The notes: generated by a model not told the origin, from the sequence alone. DNA of 64,000 bases from Craterostigma plantagineum (GCA_027422505.1 JAPQWV010000001.1:6944001-7008000); one strand, 5' to 3'. Numbered from the stretch's first letter, positions 45,285 through 58,330 are shown. Program-made: numbers and translations.

Positions 45285-45810
45285 TTTTCTTTTTCTTCCA
45301 CGTAGTTTACAAAGAAATAAATGTGCTGTGATCTGATCGACGCTTGTGAATCGGCTTTGAAAACGTGTGCTTTAAATAAAGAGAAAGTCAGAGCAAGTTT
45401 GAGACAGAAAACACACAGAATGTGGTGTTATATATATAGTGCAAATACAACTAACTGGTCATACGTAGTTTTGGATAGGGACAACGTAGACCTTTGTCCG
45501 AGTTTACAGGTTAGTGGATAACGAACGACACGTATGGAATAATCTTCCTTATTATTTTTATTTCGTGTTTTTTTTGGGATTAGTATTTTACAAATTTACT
45601 AAATTATTTGTGGTCTATGTAGGGGTTGCGAAGTCCCGGTGGCTAACCACGTATTTGCCCTCTGGAAATCTCCGGTCAAAACAAGCATGTTATTACTGGT
45701 TTTGTTAACCTGTGAACGAATCAAATCTCGAAAAGCTCAGCGTATAAGTTCTACGTTAGACTTTTACTCTTAAAAAAACCAATCGTCAACGGACGAAATA
45801 GCTGATAAGC
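45285..45810. promoter_or_regulatory. Upstream region of the proline dehydrogenase gene
   Basis: The minus-strand promoter presumably lies here. 'gttatatatatag' near 45427-45440 may serve as TATA box, but it is farther from the ATG than usual. The known ACTCAT hypoosmolarity element was not seen clearly. The MULE begins at 45820. Confidence 0.4.
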
Positions 45811-45819
45811 TTGTTTGCA

Positions 45820-45885
45820 GGATTTTTTAAGAAAATAGCCTTTGAGTTGGTCATCTTTTAAAAAATAGCACCCAAAATCGGACTT
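45820..45885. repeat. Left terminal inverted repeat of the MULE
   Basis: The outer ~65 bp pair with 60120-60187 on the opposite strand, with mismatches and small indels. Homology resumes further in near the first exon: the block around 46000-46060 with acccgtgata and taaaagtaaaaa matches the complement of 58500-58570. Confidence 0.85.
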
Positions 45886-46180
45886 TACCTTTCTACCCTT
45901 ACTAACTCTGTTCTAAAGACTATTTCACCCTTATTTAATGTCAATCAACAACCTCAACAACACTTAACGAAAAAATTAATTAAAGGGTTTACTGTTACAC
46001 TGTAGCGAATCTGAAACATCAGACCCGTGATAGAAGAGTGGGGTAAAAGTAAAAAAAAACACACTATCTTTCACTTCCAGTAAAAAAAGCAAGCGTTTGC
46101 TCTCCCGCCCCTGCACTGCAAATCGTCTTCTCTGCAACTCAAAGCCTACCGAAACTCAACCTCAATCGACTCATTCGACA

Positions 46181-49100
46181 ATGGCATTCAACGCGAACAC
46201 CCAAAGAGTGGAGGTATGTGTTCTACTCTTCGTCTTCTTCAATTTAACGCGAGAGGGGATCTGGGAACGACCCATCGAACCCTAATTTGGGGCGGACACG
46301 TGCTTGCAAGCATAGGACAGAGCTTGGTAGCATAGGACCCGTGCTTGGCAGCATTGGACTCGCGCTTGGTAGCATAGAACCTGTGCTTGCAAGCATAGGA
46401 CCCGTGCTGGCAAGCATAGGACCCGTGCTTGCAAGCATAGGACCCGTGCTTGCAAGCATAGGACCCGTGCTTGCAAGCATAGGACCCGTGCTTGCAAGCA
46501 TAGGACTGTGCTTGCAAGCATAGGACCCGTGCTTGCAAGCATAGGACCTGTGCTTGCAAGCATAGGACCTGTGCTTGCAAGCATAGGACTGTGCTTGCGC
46601 AGCGTACGTCGCTTTTTAATGCATGGGTCCCGTGCTTGCAAGCAGAAGACCCCCGCTTATGAGCAGGGGACCTGTGCTTATTTGACGGGTCCCCTGTGTA
46701 TTAGCCGCGTTTCCCCTGCTTAAACGCTGGGGTCCTCTTACCTGCAGGAAGGGTCCTGTGTCACTGCGCGCGCGCGCAAGGTCGGGGGACCCGCGCGTTA
46801 TAATCGGGGGACCCGCGCGCTATGACCAGGGGACCCGCGCGTTATAATCGGGGGACCCGCGCGTTATAATCTGTGCTTGAATCTCAGCATATGCGATGCG
46901 GTCCCCTGCGCCGCATGCACATAAGGGTTTTCTGTTTTCATTAGTTCATACCACGTAATTTAGCTAAAATGTGTGTTACGTATAAATTAGGTTGTGATGC
47001 AGAAGCAGTTCGACACAGTGGACGAAGTTCCCCATTTGACTGTAAAGCTGAGCTCGTTATACGCCGATGCCAGCGAGCTGATAAGACAATGTCTGAACCA
47101 GCACGAGTGGGAGATTTTTAGGAACGAGAGTCCGTTCGGCCGCCTGTTAGTGCCGAGCCTGATTTTAAACCTCTCGGGCCAGTTGCTGTGGTACCTTATC
47201 CAGAGCCAGACGATGCTGCACAACCGGGAAGAGCTGTGGATGATTTTTGGCGGAAAACCACTCCGATTTTCAAAGTCGGAGTATTGCCTAATCACCGGGC
47301 TGAAGTTCGCAGCCGAGCTACCGCCGGTAAACGGCGGCTCCCAATTCACCGCAAGACATTTTGGTCACGGCTCAAAAGTCCGCATGTCGCACGTCAAGCG
47401 TGTGTTGGAGGAGTTGTCTGGCGACGAGGACGATGTGGACTTCGAGAAGCTGAAGTTGGCGGACGTGTACTTCGCCACCGCCGTGTTGATGTCTCGACCG
47501 TCGAAGAAGGACACCGTCGTCAGTCCCTGGGTCCTTAGTCTCGTCGAAGATCGGTTAGCATTCTCCCAGTATCCTTGGGGGACCGTGGCATTCAATGAGG
47601 TCATACGCACTGTAAAGGTAAACCTACGGGAGAAGTCACGGGAGTGGCTGATCAGTGGGTTCATACAACCACTTCAGGTGAATTTATAACTAAGCTTCTC
47701 TGCATACCATGTTTTGAGGGACGTTTCTAAGATTTTTTGGGTTATTCGTATTCAGATACTAGCATACGAGTGCATACGGGGGGTTGCAGACGAGTTTGCG
47801 GTTCGCAAAGAAGAAGATTTCACGCCACGCATGCTCAGGTGGGCGACGAAGAATTGGCGTCGCAAAGCATGCCCGACTCTTAGGACGGTCGCGGCTGCCG
47901 TCGACGGCGATTTTGTACGAGGGTTGTTAGTGCCGTCAGCGGAAGAGTTGGAGGCGGCGTACTTTAGGGACAGCGTTTTTGACGTTGGGGCGGCACACGA
48001 GCTATTCGACCGTGTGACGGGCCTACTCATGCGGGGAGTGGAGGTTAGGTGTGCGAGAGGCCACCGCGATCGTGGCGACGACGATCATTTAGCGATCGTA
48101 CCTGTTGAAGATTATCCCACACCTGTGGAGGTGGTTGAGGCTGGAGATTTTGGTGCTTCGTCGAGCGCCCGAGGAGTTCGAAGAAAAGGCAAATCGACTG
48201 TAGAAATTGTTGATCTAAGTGACGAGGATTCTGGCTCAGATAGAAATGAGAAGTGGAGTAACAAGTACCGCGGGCGAGTGGACTTCTCCGGGCGTCAGTT
48301 GATTCATGCACATGATCGCGTGCTCATTGACAAGTACCTTCAAGCGGCAAGATTTAGGTAAATGTTTTCTTTCGATGTCAACCTCAGTTGTCGTACATAA
48401 AACGTAATAATTTTTCTTTTTATGCAGTGATAACGTTTGGTCGGGTGACATGTGCGACGTGGATGACCAAGGATTCTACATGTTGCTCTTCCATGATATG
48501 CTCAAGTCCAATTGTCTTGACGCATATCTAGATTGCTTGAGGCGAATCTATGCGGACTCCGATAATTATCCTCGCGTCTTCGTCTTTCCAAGTACGTGCA
48601 AGACGAGCACTTTAGGAAGGCGCAGAAGTTGAATAGGATGGCGAAAGTACGGGTGGATGATATGGAGGAATTCGTGAATGGATTGTCGAGAAGCAGTCGG
48701 AGCTGGTTGGAGCGTCTCACGGAGGATGAATTGATACGATGCAAGTACATCATCTCTCCCGTTTTCGCACGGACCCACTGGGCAGTGCTTCTTTTTGACG
48801 CGTCAACGCAAACCTTCGTCCTTAACGATTCATTGGGCGCGCATGGTGTGCAATTCGCGGGAGAGTGTTCGTAAGTAGCTGAAATCCGACTTGTCTATCA
48901 TTTTTTATTTATTGAGTAACATGTTCGACGTTTGCTATTTTTTGCAGGCGGAGTTTCTTTCTGCATATTGGCGTTTCAAGTTCGATATCGTCACAAAGCC
49001 GAAGTTGAATAATAAAATGAATCGGAGCCAGAAGGCTGGCAGCTTGGATTGCGGGGTTCATGCGGCGTTGACGGTGGAGACGGTTATGGTTGACACGCCC

Positions 49101-49208
49101 GAGTTTAATGAATATCAAAGGCAGATTGATATTTCAGCGTATCGATCCACTATGGCTGCACGGATATTGCGTGACCAGTATAGCTGTATGCTCCATTTGT
49201 TTGGCTGA
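46181..49208 (+). CDS. Left MULE gene: DUF1985 plus Ulp1-type cysteine protease
   Basis: Five exons are seen: 46181-46213, 46991-47677, 47756-48357, 48428-48870 and 48948-49208. Exon 1 gives 11 residues (M-A-F-N-A-N-T-Q-R-V-E). Exon 2 (229 codons) is a DUF1985 domain, with L-L-W-Y-L-I-Q, L-I-T-G-L-K-F and Y-P-W-G-T-V-A-F. Exon 3 adds T-P-R-M-L-R-W and Y-F-R-D-S-V-F-D-V-G, then an acidic linker. Exons 4-5 are a C48 (Ulp1) protease with His in R-T-H-W-A-V-L-L, Asp in L-N-D-S-L-G, Gln before the Cys, and Cys in L-D-C-G-V-H. Such enzymes cut SUMO or SUMO conjugates; the substrate here is unknown. One base seems missing near 48587 (tttccaagt), which shifts the frame inside exon 4; otherwise splice phases agree. 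Intron 1 is filled by a 21-bp minisatellite. Confidence 0.85.
46297..46612 (+). repeat. 21-bp minisatellite in intron 1 of left Ulp1 gene
   Basis: About 15 copies of a 21-bp unit, which can be read as ggacccgtgcttgcaagc plus ata. The unit contains the palindrome tgcttgcaagca. Because 21 is divisible by three, frames on both strands stay open and mimic proteins, but the array lies between exons 1 and 2. A few inverted-orientation copies of the same unit lie in the matching intron of the right gene (58240-58320). Confidence 0.95.
46613..46885. repeat. GGGACC-rich repeat block with CpG-rich 27-bp units
   Basis: The block includes four near-copies of a unit of about 27 bp built on 'gggggacccgcgcgttataat' (key parts ggggacccgcgcg and ttataatc) at 46770-46870, preceded by looser GGGTCC/GGACC motifs every 20-30 bp. 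Still within intron 1 of the left gene. Confidence 0.85.
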
Positions 49209-50430
49209 GTATAACTTCGGTTAGTGTTAATTTTAGGTGGATACGGACAATTTGGACTTGGTGTAGTTGAAAGTTATATGGAGGAATTTGTAGGTTTGAA
49301 TAAATTTTTTTGACATGGTTGATAATTGATTCTCTGTATGAAACGAAACGTGATGGGTGATTTGACTTGTTACTGAGGAAAATACTTTGACCAAATACTC
49401 AGTAATAATTGTTCAATTATTGTTCAATAATTAGAAACCCTAAATTAGGCAGCGACCCGTTCATATACATATACACTTGGGACCCGTCCCATCAGCGCCA
49501 ATGCAATATTCGCTGGTCCCCTGATATTACGGGCAGGTCCCGTATATTTAACGTGCGGGTCCCATGATGTCAAGTTATGGTCCCTTGAGCACGTATCCCA
49601 CCATATGACTTGATAAACCTTTTTCCATTGTTGAGATTCTCTGTATGAAACGACACGTGATGGGTGATTTGACCTGTTACTCAGGAAAATATTGTGACCA
49701 AATACTCAGTAATTGTTCAATTATTGGTACGAAAAAAGCGAATGTGAGAAACCCTAAATTGGCAGCGACCCGTTCATATACATATACGCTTGGGACCCGT
49801 CCCATCAGCGCCAATGCAATATGCGCGGGTCCCTTGCTCCGAAAGTACGGGTCCCATATATTTAATTCGGGTCCCATGAATTAAAGTTATGGTCCCTTGA
49901 GCACGTATCCCACCATACGACTTGATAAACGCTTTTCCATTGTTGAATAATTGATTCTCTGTATGAAACGACACGTGATGGGTGATTTGACCTGTTACTC
50001 AGGAAATATTTTGACCAAATACTCAGTAATTGTTCAATTATTGGTACGAATAAAGCGAATGTGAGAAACCCTAAATTGGCAGCGACCCGTTCATATACAT
50101 ATACGCTTGGGACCCGTCCCATCAGCGCCAATGCAATATGCGCGGGTCCCTTGCTCCGAAAGTACGGGTCCCATATATTTAATTCGGGTCCATGAATTAA
50201 AGTTATGGTCCCTTGAGCACGTATCCCACCATACGACTTGATAAACACTTTTCCATTGTTGAATAATTGATTCTCTGTATGAAACGAAACGTGATGGGTG
50301 ATTTGACTTGTTACTGAGGAAAATATTTTGACCAAATACTCAGTAATTGTTCAATAGGATGGTACGAATAAAGCGAACGTGAGAAACCCTAAATTGGCAG
50401 CGACCCGTTCATATACGCTTGGGACCCCAG
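49209..50430. repeat. ~310-bp tandem repeats between Ulp1 and MURA genes
   Basis: Units start with gattctctgtatgaaacg at about 49328, 49634, 49952 and 50270. Each contains tgatgggtgatttgac, ccaaatactcagtaat, gcagcgacccgttcat and then several gggtccc/gggaccc motifs. The first is most divergent and the last is cut short where transposase coding begins. Minus-strand frames in this block are by-products. Confidence 0.92.
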
Positions 50431-51124
50431 AGTACTTTAAAATAAAAAGTAAAAACAACGCTTTTAATGTATTAAAAGCCGCACGACCAACTCCTTTGCA
50501 GCAGAAAGCATACATTCCACCGTCGTCATTCTCAATAGGTGATAATCATGACGATCAGCAGCATTTTTTTCAAGTCGATGGTCAGTGGGTAATTCGCGAG
50601 GACAATACGTCGAACTGGGTTCCCGATCCAACTTGCCGGTGGCAATCAATCTTGGTCGACGACGGTTCATGCACGTTAGTGGATCTCACTAACGAGATAT
50701 TGAATGCATTGTCGTTACGCAACGACAATACCAAACTACGGATAAGCTACATGCCTTGCATAGACTACAATTATGTGCGCCCCATCTACATCGAGAACGA
50801 TTACGGCGTACGTGCGTACCTTGGAGGTGGTTGCCCACGATCAAGACCACCTCTTCACGTGGAAGTTGAGTTCATCATCATTGCGGCACCACCACATCAA
50901 CCTCATGATAATGATTTGTCGGGTTTCGACGTCGGCCTTATAGCGCATTGCGATACAAACGCAGAAATCCAACCATTTGAGGGTTTTCCCAGCACATCTT
51001 ACAACCTCCTTACCAAAGTAATGAAAGCAGTGGCTATGTATATGATAATGAGAACGAGCAAGTCGGACGGGAAGACGAAAATGAGAACGAGCAAGGTGCT
51101 ATAGATGATGATGGAAGGGTCGGA

Positions 51125-51156
<32 letters not shown>

Positions 51157-52835
51157 CGATTTTGACGTCGATGCGCACGACGACGCTCCTGATGTGGCCG
51201 ACGATAGTACCTATTCGTTTACGGATGGTTCGACCCTATATGTTGGACAAGAATTTTGTAGCAAGAAAGAATTGAAGGACGAAATCGCTAAAATCGCTGT
51301 CGCTGCATGCTTCGAACTCCAACTGGATAGGTCAAACAAAACCCTGTACGTAGTGAAATGTGCGAAGGAGAACTGCGAATGGCGAGTACGAGCTGCACAG
51401 GACAAGGACTCCCCTTTTTCTCAATCCGAAAGTACGTCAACACGCACACGTGCGGCGTGTCTCATCGACGACGTAGACATCGCCAGGGAAGTTCGTCGCT
51501 CGTATCGAGCACGTTGTTGGAAAATTTCAGGGCTCCTAAAGACATCCCCGCTCCCAGTTCCATACAATCGATGATGTAGAGCAGGGGAGTAGAAGTTTCA
51601 TACTACAAGGCTTGGAGAGGAAAACAAATTGCGACCGACGAATTAGTTGGTAACAGGGACGCTTGCTACGGTTTACTGCCGGCTTACTTAGATGCGGTGA
51701 GGCAAGCCAACGAGGGCAGTATCACAGATTGGAGATGGACGAAGAAAATCGGTTCAAGTACATGTTCTTGGCATACGGCGCATGCGTCAGAGGCTTTACG
51801 TTCATGAGGAAGGTCGTTTCTATCGACGCCACTTTTTTGAAGGGGAAGTATAAGGGTCTCATGATGATTGCCACTGCGCAAGACGGCGATTACCATCAAT
51901 ATCCTTTAGCATGGGGTCTTGCGACGGGTCGGAGGGAACCGAGCCATGGACGTGGTTTCTCTCGAGATTAAGACGTTTTTGTTGCGGATGGCGACGATCT
52001 CGTAATAATTTCTGATCGGAACCCTGGAATAAAGAATGCAGTTCCGGCCGTTTTCCCGAACGCGTTTCATGGTTTCTGTGCGTGGCACCTTCAACAAAAC
52101 GTGAAGACAAAAATGAAGAAGAAAGGTGCTTGCCCGATTTTTTGGCGTGTCGCTACTGCCTACACAAAGAGCGAGTCCGACTGTCATTTTAAGCAGTTTG
52201 AACCAAAATATAAGGACGTGGCTAAATATCTTGACGAAGTCCCAAAGGAAACGTGGACGCGAGCATATTGCCCTAGATCAAGATACAACATAATGACGAC
52301 CAATGGATCCGAGTCTATAAATGCAGCTCTACGTAAGGACAGAGAGCTTCCAATTATTGGACTGTTGGGCTCGATTCAAAGACTAACATCATCATGGTTC
52401 AGTAAGCATCGGCGAACTGCCGAAGCTTCAATCGCCGCGAACATGACTAGCTTTACGCCGAAGGTGGAGTCGATCATACGAGAGAATTTCACCGAGTCGC
52501 AAAAATTCCATGCGTCGGAAGTCGGGCATCTAACATATAACGTGTACGGGCAGCATGTGAACGAGGTGGTCGATTTGGGGATGCGCACATGCACGTGCAT
52601 GAAGTTTGACATCGATCGTATCCCATGTCCACATGCGATTGCAGCTTGTGGTTCTGCCCAAGTGCCGGTGTATTCATTAGTAAGCGATTATTATACCTTG
52701 GAGATCTGGAAGTTGGCATACGAAGGTACTATACGTCCGGTAACGGACCGCATTGAAAGTAGTATGGACATGTTGCCGCCTCGTGTTGGTTCACAACGCG
52801 GACGACCCCAGAAAAATCGGTTTCCTTCGGGGTGA
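50379..52835 (+). pseudogene. MURA transposase of the MULE (frameshifted)
   Basis: The sequence covers a full MURA-type transposase, which would cut and paste the element as a DDE nuclease in the nucleus. The N-terminal part (50500-50900) is followed by an acidic Asp/Glu run (51040-51180) and the MuDR DNA-binding region (51220-51450, with S-K-K-E-L-K-D-E-I and C-x4-C-x-W). The MULE core has the first Asp in S-I-D-A-T-F-L-K-G-K-Y (about 51820), the second in I-I-S-D-R-N-P-G-I (about 52010) followed by C-A-W-H, and Glu in N-G-S-E-S-I-N (about 52310). A SWIM finger, C-T-C-x-K-F...P-C-P-H (about 52588-52640), precedes the end at 52835. Breaks lie near 51030, 51412 (a T run), 51722, 51905 and 51975, so it is not translatable as read. 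All catalytic residues survive. Confidence 0.88.
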
Positions 52836-52979
52836 ATTTTTTAGGAGATAACGTTGTAATATGTGTGTATCGTCGTATTCAGAGTGGCTTATGGGTGATT
52901 TCCATTTGTGTTATGTTATGTAAGGTTGCGTTACGTGCGTCTGCATGAATTGAATATGGAGGTAGAAAACCCTTATGCA

Positions 52980-53290
52980 CAAATGCGCAGGGGACCACTG
53001 CGCATATTTGTGGTTCCCGCCGGGTCCCCTGGCCATAACGTAAGGTCCCCTGCCTTTAACGCTTGGGTCCCGTACAAACTTTTAATCCCCTGCCTTTAAC
53101 GTACGGTCCCCTGCCTTTAACGTAAGGTCCCCTGCCTTTAACGTGTGGGTCCCGTGCAAACTTCTAATCCCTGCCCATAACGTAAGGTCCCCTGCCTTCT
53201 AACATAAGGTCCCCTGCATTTAACGCCGGGTCCCCTGACTTTAACGTAAGGTCCCCTTCCTTTAAAGGAAGGGGACCTGCCGACTAGCAC
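52980..53290 (+). repeat. 21-bp GGTCCCC-rich minisatellite after MURA
   Basis: About a dozen copies of variants of 'ggtcccctgcctttaacgta' (20-21 bp). They lie right after the transposase stop and may contain its polyadenylation region. Confidence 0.92.
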
Positions 53291-54630
53291 ATGGTACCCG
53301 CACATTAGGGTTGGTCACGTCCGCTTACTAAGTGGGTCCAATAATTGTTCAATTATTGATGAAAAGTGACATCTCAGAGCAGTGCTTCATTTATTGGTCA
53401 AAAGTGACATGTCAGAGCAGTGTCATTATACATCAGTCTGTATAGGACAGATGACTTGACATTTGATCCCCGATTTGGGGCTTTTGTCCCCTGCGAAAAT
53501 GTAATTTTATTAAATTCCTTAATAAGATAATAATTAAAAAAAAATTAAGTGCGTGATTAACAAAATTGGAAAAAATAACAACTAGATTAACAATATCTGA
53601 CTCCAAGTTTGTAACCCAAAAAAAATATATTCCGACAAGTATTTCAAGTTGAACGATCTCTGACGTGAATATAGTAAGAGAGCACACCCAGAAAACATAC
53701 TCGTGTTTGTGATTTCTGTAGGATGTAACAATCTTATAGACTTAACGTAATTCTTGTGTTTTTATCCATTTTTTTTGTGTTCTCTGCTATGTTTGATGAC
53801 TTTATATTGTATTCTACGATAAACAAAGTATAAATACGCACAATTAATCGCTTGCTTCCATGAATTAACATTGCAAAAATCGCACATGAACACATCGGAC
53901 CCACATGTTATGGGCAGGGGACCCAATCGTCAAAACAGGGTTCCCGCGCATATTGCATAGGACCCATACTGAGATCGGCGGGTCGTCATTGGTCCCGTCA
54001 AAATTATGCGCATGTTAAGGCCGGGTCCCGTCCGGTCCCGTCGAATTGTTGCGCAATATAAGCAAGGGACCCGCGCGTAAAGAGCAGGGGACCTGCGCGT
54101 TATGAGCAGCGTCCCCGCACTTATATTCAGGGGACCCGCGCAGGGAACGTGCGTAGCAAACACCCGAAAAGTTAAACTCATAACAACCAAGTGAAATTAT
54201 GTCAAATCACTTAAACATCAGTTATTTTTATGTCAAATCACACATCAGTCTCACTGAAAAAAGTTGAAAACGATAGAAAAACTCAATCTTTCACAATTCT
54301 AAACCCTAAATAGCTATCCAACAAACAATAAGTTAATATCAAACAAGTAAAATTAAAATTCAACAGAGAAATTCTACAACGCATGAAATTTAACACAGGA
54401 AATTATGTCAAATCACTTAAACATCAGTTATTTTTATGTCAAATCACACGTCAGTCTCACTGAAAAAAAGTTGTAAACGACAGAAAAACTCAATCTTTCA
54501 CAATTCTAAACCCTAAATAGCTATCCAACAAACGCTAAGTTAAAATCAAACAAGTAAAATTAAAATTCAACAGAGAAGTTCTACAACTCATGAAATTTAA
54601 CACAGGAAATTTTAATCAACAACAAAATTA
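53291..54630. repeat. Central MULE spacer with GGGACC block and 211-bp direct repeat
   Basis: GGGACCCG(C/T)GC motifs recur at 53900-54145. A direct repeat with a period of about 211 bp follows, starting with gaaattatgtcaaatcac at 54193 and 54404 (copies end near 54402 and 54612). This spacer separates the ends of the two converging gene sets. No coding sequence was recognised. Confidence 0.85.
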
Positions 54631-56149
54631 CTAAAAACTGTCCCAATCATTATTGAAAATAGAGGATGCGAGGTATTTTCTAAACTCCTTCATATGAGTT
54701 TGATTGAGGCGGGAGACGTCGTCCTTCTTCATCATAAGCGACATCGCCGCCCGCAACATCGCCACGCCGTCTTCTCCCCTGAAAATCATATCCAACACGA
54801 CACTAATTTTTAAACACGACGACAAAGTAATAAAACGCAACATTCATCAAAACGTACTGATTTTGTTTTCGGAAGTCGCGACGCCAAGTAGTTTTCCAGC
54901 TCTTGTTCTTGTTAGGCATGCGTTTTATCAGCTCCAGATCCTTGAAAATGGCCGGGATTACGATCTGAAGTTTGTTGATGTCATCGGCGATATAGCGCAA
55001 CTCGAACCCAGGAGGCGCATCGGAGTCGTAAATCTCGAACTCCTTTTCCCGCACATCAATAACGAACAACACCCATCGGCGTGACGTACGCATGGGGATG
55101 GCAACTTTGGCCGCTAGATCCCACGACCTGCACTTCCAATCTTCCTCTTCCCCCCTCGCGAACGGGATCAATTTCTTGAAGCCTTTCCCAGCCGGCTCCC
55201 CATAAAATTTAGCACCCCTCGCTCGTCGACGAGCGTCTTAAACTTTGTCGGCATAAACGCGACTTTGGTCGCAACCGACTTGCTAAATTTCTGCATGTAA
55301 TCGATCCCAGCAAGGCACTCATCGACGTGCTGCAATACAATATAGACCGTTTTTTCAACACATTCAAGTAAGGTGACGAAAGGTATTTGGTAAGGTAAAT
55401 TTATATACGTACTTTCTCATCGAGTGGAAAACCCTCAGTCGCCAGGTTCAGGAGCCATCTTGGGTCGTGTTCTTGCTGCTTCCCTTGGACTTTCATGCCG
55501 GTAATCTGCGCGAGCGTTAAAACCTGACTTTCGACTTTTGGCCACATGTTTTTGGCCTTGAACTGGATATGCCGCTCGAACCCCGAAAGCTTTGGAGCTT
55601 TGACTGCATTCGTCGAGGGGAAATCGGTGAACGGCGTCGTGGTGTACCAAGATGGCTTCTTCGTCCGCTCAGGGCTCTTCTCTCTGACGACGCCTTTCCT
55701 CTGTCGGCCGCTTGGACAGAAACCTCTGGCTCGGCGTGCGTCTCCAACTGAGGGACGTCCTGAAGCAGCTCGGTGTGCGTCTCGAACTGAGCATGGTCGT
55801 CTGGAGGCTCGTCCATGGTCTCGAACTGAGCGTGGTCCTCTGGAGCCTCTACGTCCGTCACGACCTCGTGAACCCCGAGACCATAAGCGCCTGTCCACGA
55901 CGAGTGGACCACCTCTTCTCTTCTCTCTGCGTCTTCGCCGGTCCATTTCGGTTGGACATAGTCTTTCCAACGGGAGCCCGCCAATTCCGACGGACTGTGA
56001 CCGTCCCATGCATCCAGACTCGGAATATAGCCATCCGGCTCCATGTACGATGTCTGCCTCCATCTCTCATCGTAATCTATACAAGAAAATTCGAAAATAA
56101 CCATATATTATTTCTCACGTCCTTAAGTATAAAAACTTACCAATCTCGG

Positions 56150-56320
56150 GCGGTGTAGCGACCGATCCACGCACAATCTCGGGTGGTGTAGCGACCGATC
56201 CACTCCCAATCTCGGCCGGTGTAGCGACCGATGATCCACGCCCAAACTCGGCCGGTGCAGCGACCGATGATCCACGCCCAAACTCGGGCTGTGGACCGTG
56301 CGATCCACCACCAAACTCGC
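56150..56320 (-). repeat. In-frame 36-39-bp tandem repeat in exon 4
   Basis: Four to five units encoding variants of E-F-G-R-G-S-S-V-A-A-P-A run in tandem within exon 4 of the right MULE gene. The two unit lengths differ by one codon, so the frame is kept, which suggests the array expanded while the sequence was coding. Confidence 0.8.
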
Positions 56321-57969
56321 TTGGATCGACATCTACATCGTAAATAGTAAATGATAAGTAATCTACACAACTAATTAAAAACTAAGTATAAATAAAAAGC
56401 TTACTATAACGAGCTTCGGTAGGCGGAGTGCGAGACCCGTGATAAAATCTGCTCGCCAAACCCTGAACCGAGTTCCCCAACTCCCTGAGGCTGTCGCCCC
56501 ACGATCGCATTTGCGTCCAATGGTCCTCGTACGCATCCCCACCTCCTCTCGTTCGTCGACCACCGTCGACCCTCTTCTTCTTGAAACTGATGCAATTGCG
56601 TGCCAAGCTGGTCGAATCGCCCGAACAACGTGGTGAAGTTATTGTCCATACGACTTTGCCATTCATCGAAGCGTGGACCCGAGGATGAACCATGACCAGT
56701 TGATGGACCCGTTTCCGGAGCTGCATGAAAGCCGTGCTCGTGCGGATGTTCGGGGATACGTCCGTGATGCAACATCATATCGCTGTCGCGACGGCCACTG
56801 CCCTCGATCTGGGCTATGGTCTCAGGCACGTAATTCTGCCGGCCAGAACCCTCACCGCGATGGCGGTGGCCGCGGGAACACCTAACCTCCGCTCCATGCA
56901 GGAGTAGGTCCGTGACACGATCGAATACTTCGTGTGGGGCCCCAACATCGAAAACGCTGTCCCTAAAGTACGGTGCCTCCAGCTCGTACGCTTCCGGCAC
57001 AATCAATCCTAGTACCTGGGACCCGTCAGCGTGTTTTGCGACGGACTTAAGAGTCGGGCATCCCTTGCGACTCCAATTTCTCGTCGCCCACCTGAGCATG
57101 CGTGGCGTGTAATCTTCTTGTTTGCGATCCGCATACTCGTCTGCACGCCCGGTATGCACTCGTATGCCATTATCTGAATTCATAACGCAAATAATATTAG
57201 CAATCATGTCAAAACAAGGTATGGCAAAACTTAATTAAAAATCACCTGAAGTGGCTGCACGAACCCACATATCAACCAATCCCGTTTGATCTCAACTAGA
57301 TTTTTTTTAACGGAGCGTATAAGGTCCCTGAAAGCCACGCTGCCCCAAGGATACTGTGAGAACGCAAACAGGTCTTCAGCGAGATGGAGGACCCAAGGAG
57401 GGACGACGGTGTCCTTCTTCGACTTTCGGGCCAACAACACCGCGGTGGCGAAGTAGACGTTCGCCAACTTCAGCTTCTCGTCGTCCCTACGTTCTTCGTC
57501 GCCAGACAAGCCCTCCAACGCAATCTTGACGTGAGACAAGCGAATTTGGGATCTACCGCCAAAATGTCTCATCGCGAATGATTCGTCTTCGTTCACCGCC
57601 GGTATCGCGGCTTCGAACTTCAGCCCCGTAATTAGGCAGTAATCCGATTTTGAAAATCGGATTGGCCTATTGCCAACAACCATCCACAGCTCTTCGCGGT
57701 TGTGCAGAGTGGTCTGCCTCTGGATGAGGAACCACAACAACTGGAGCGAGAGCGAAAAATCCGGCTCGGCCATAACAAGGCGGCCGAACGGACTCGAGGC
57801 ACAAAAAAACTGATACTCATCCTGGTTAAGACAGTTTCTTATCAACTCGCTGGCGTCGCTGTATAACGAGCTCACCGCAGGTCGGCAATCAGGAACTTCG
57901 TCCACTGTTTCGAACTGCTTCTTCATCACAACCTAATTTATACGTAAAACACATTGTAGCCAATTACTT

Positions 57970-58330
57970 GGTATGAATATTGACAGGGGACATGTGCGAA
58001 TTTTAACGGGACCTGTGCGAATTTACACGGGACCTGTGCGAATTTACACGGGACCTGTGCGTATAAGCGTAGGTCCCCTGCTTATAACGCAGGGTCCCCT
58101 GCTCGTAGCGCGAAGGTCCCGTGTTGTTCTTCGCAGGTGCAAGGCCACGGGACCCGACCATACGCAGTGGACCCGTGCTGTGACCATCACCGGGACCATC
58201 ATCTTATGGGCGGGTGGCGTGAAGATACGCACTACTTCTATGCACGGTCCCGTGCTTGCAATCACGGTCCTATGCTTCCAATCATGGTCCTATGCTTGCA
58301 AGCACGGGTCCGATTTTGAAAATTAGGGTT
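57970..58330. repeat. GGGACC repeats in intron 1 of right Ulp1-like gene
   Basis: Tandem units of about 18 bp (gggacctgtgcgaattta) at 57985-58060 are followed by gtcccctgc/gggaccc motifs and several units of the 21-bp tgcttgcaagca type. It corresponds in position to the array in intron 1 of the left gene. Confidence 0.88.

Noticed and set aside
46297..46612. Regular repeats reminiscent of a CRISPR array
   Set aside because: The units are directly contiguous with no unique spacers, and the window is a plant nuclear genome.
46239..46723. Overlapping frames on both strands encoding repetitive 'ASIGPVL' or 'YACKHGS' peptides
   Set aside because: They come from a 21-bp minisatellite, whose length is a multiple of three, in intron 1 of the left Ulp1 gene. 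No domain and equal openness on both strands.
49677..50335. Minus-strand frame of 157 residues between the Ulp1 and MURA genes
   Set aside because: It is the read-through of ~310-bp tandem repeats and repeats the same peptide; no domain.
55546..56158. Two long plus-strand frames opposite the right MULE gene
   Set aside because: Shadows of the minus-strand exon 5; no recognisable domain and Arg/Ser-rich composition.
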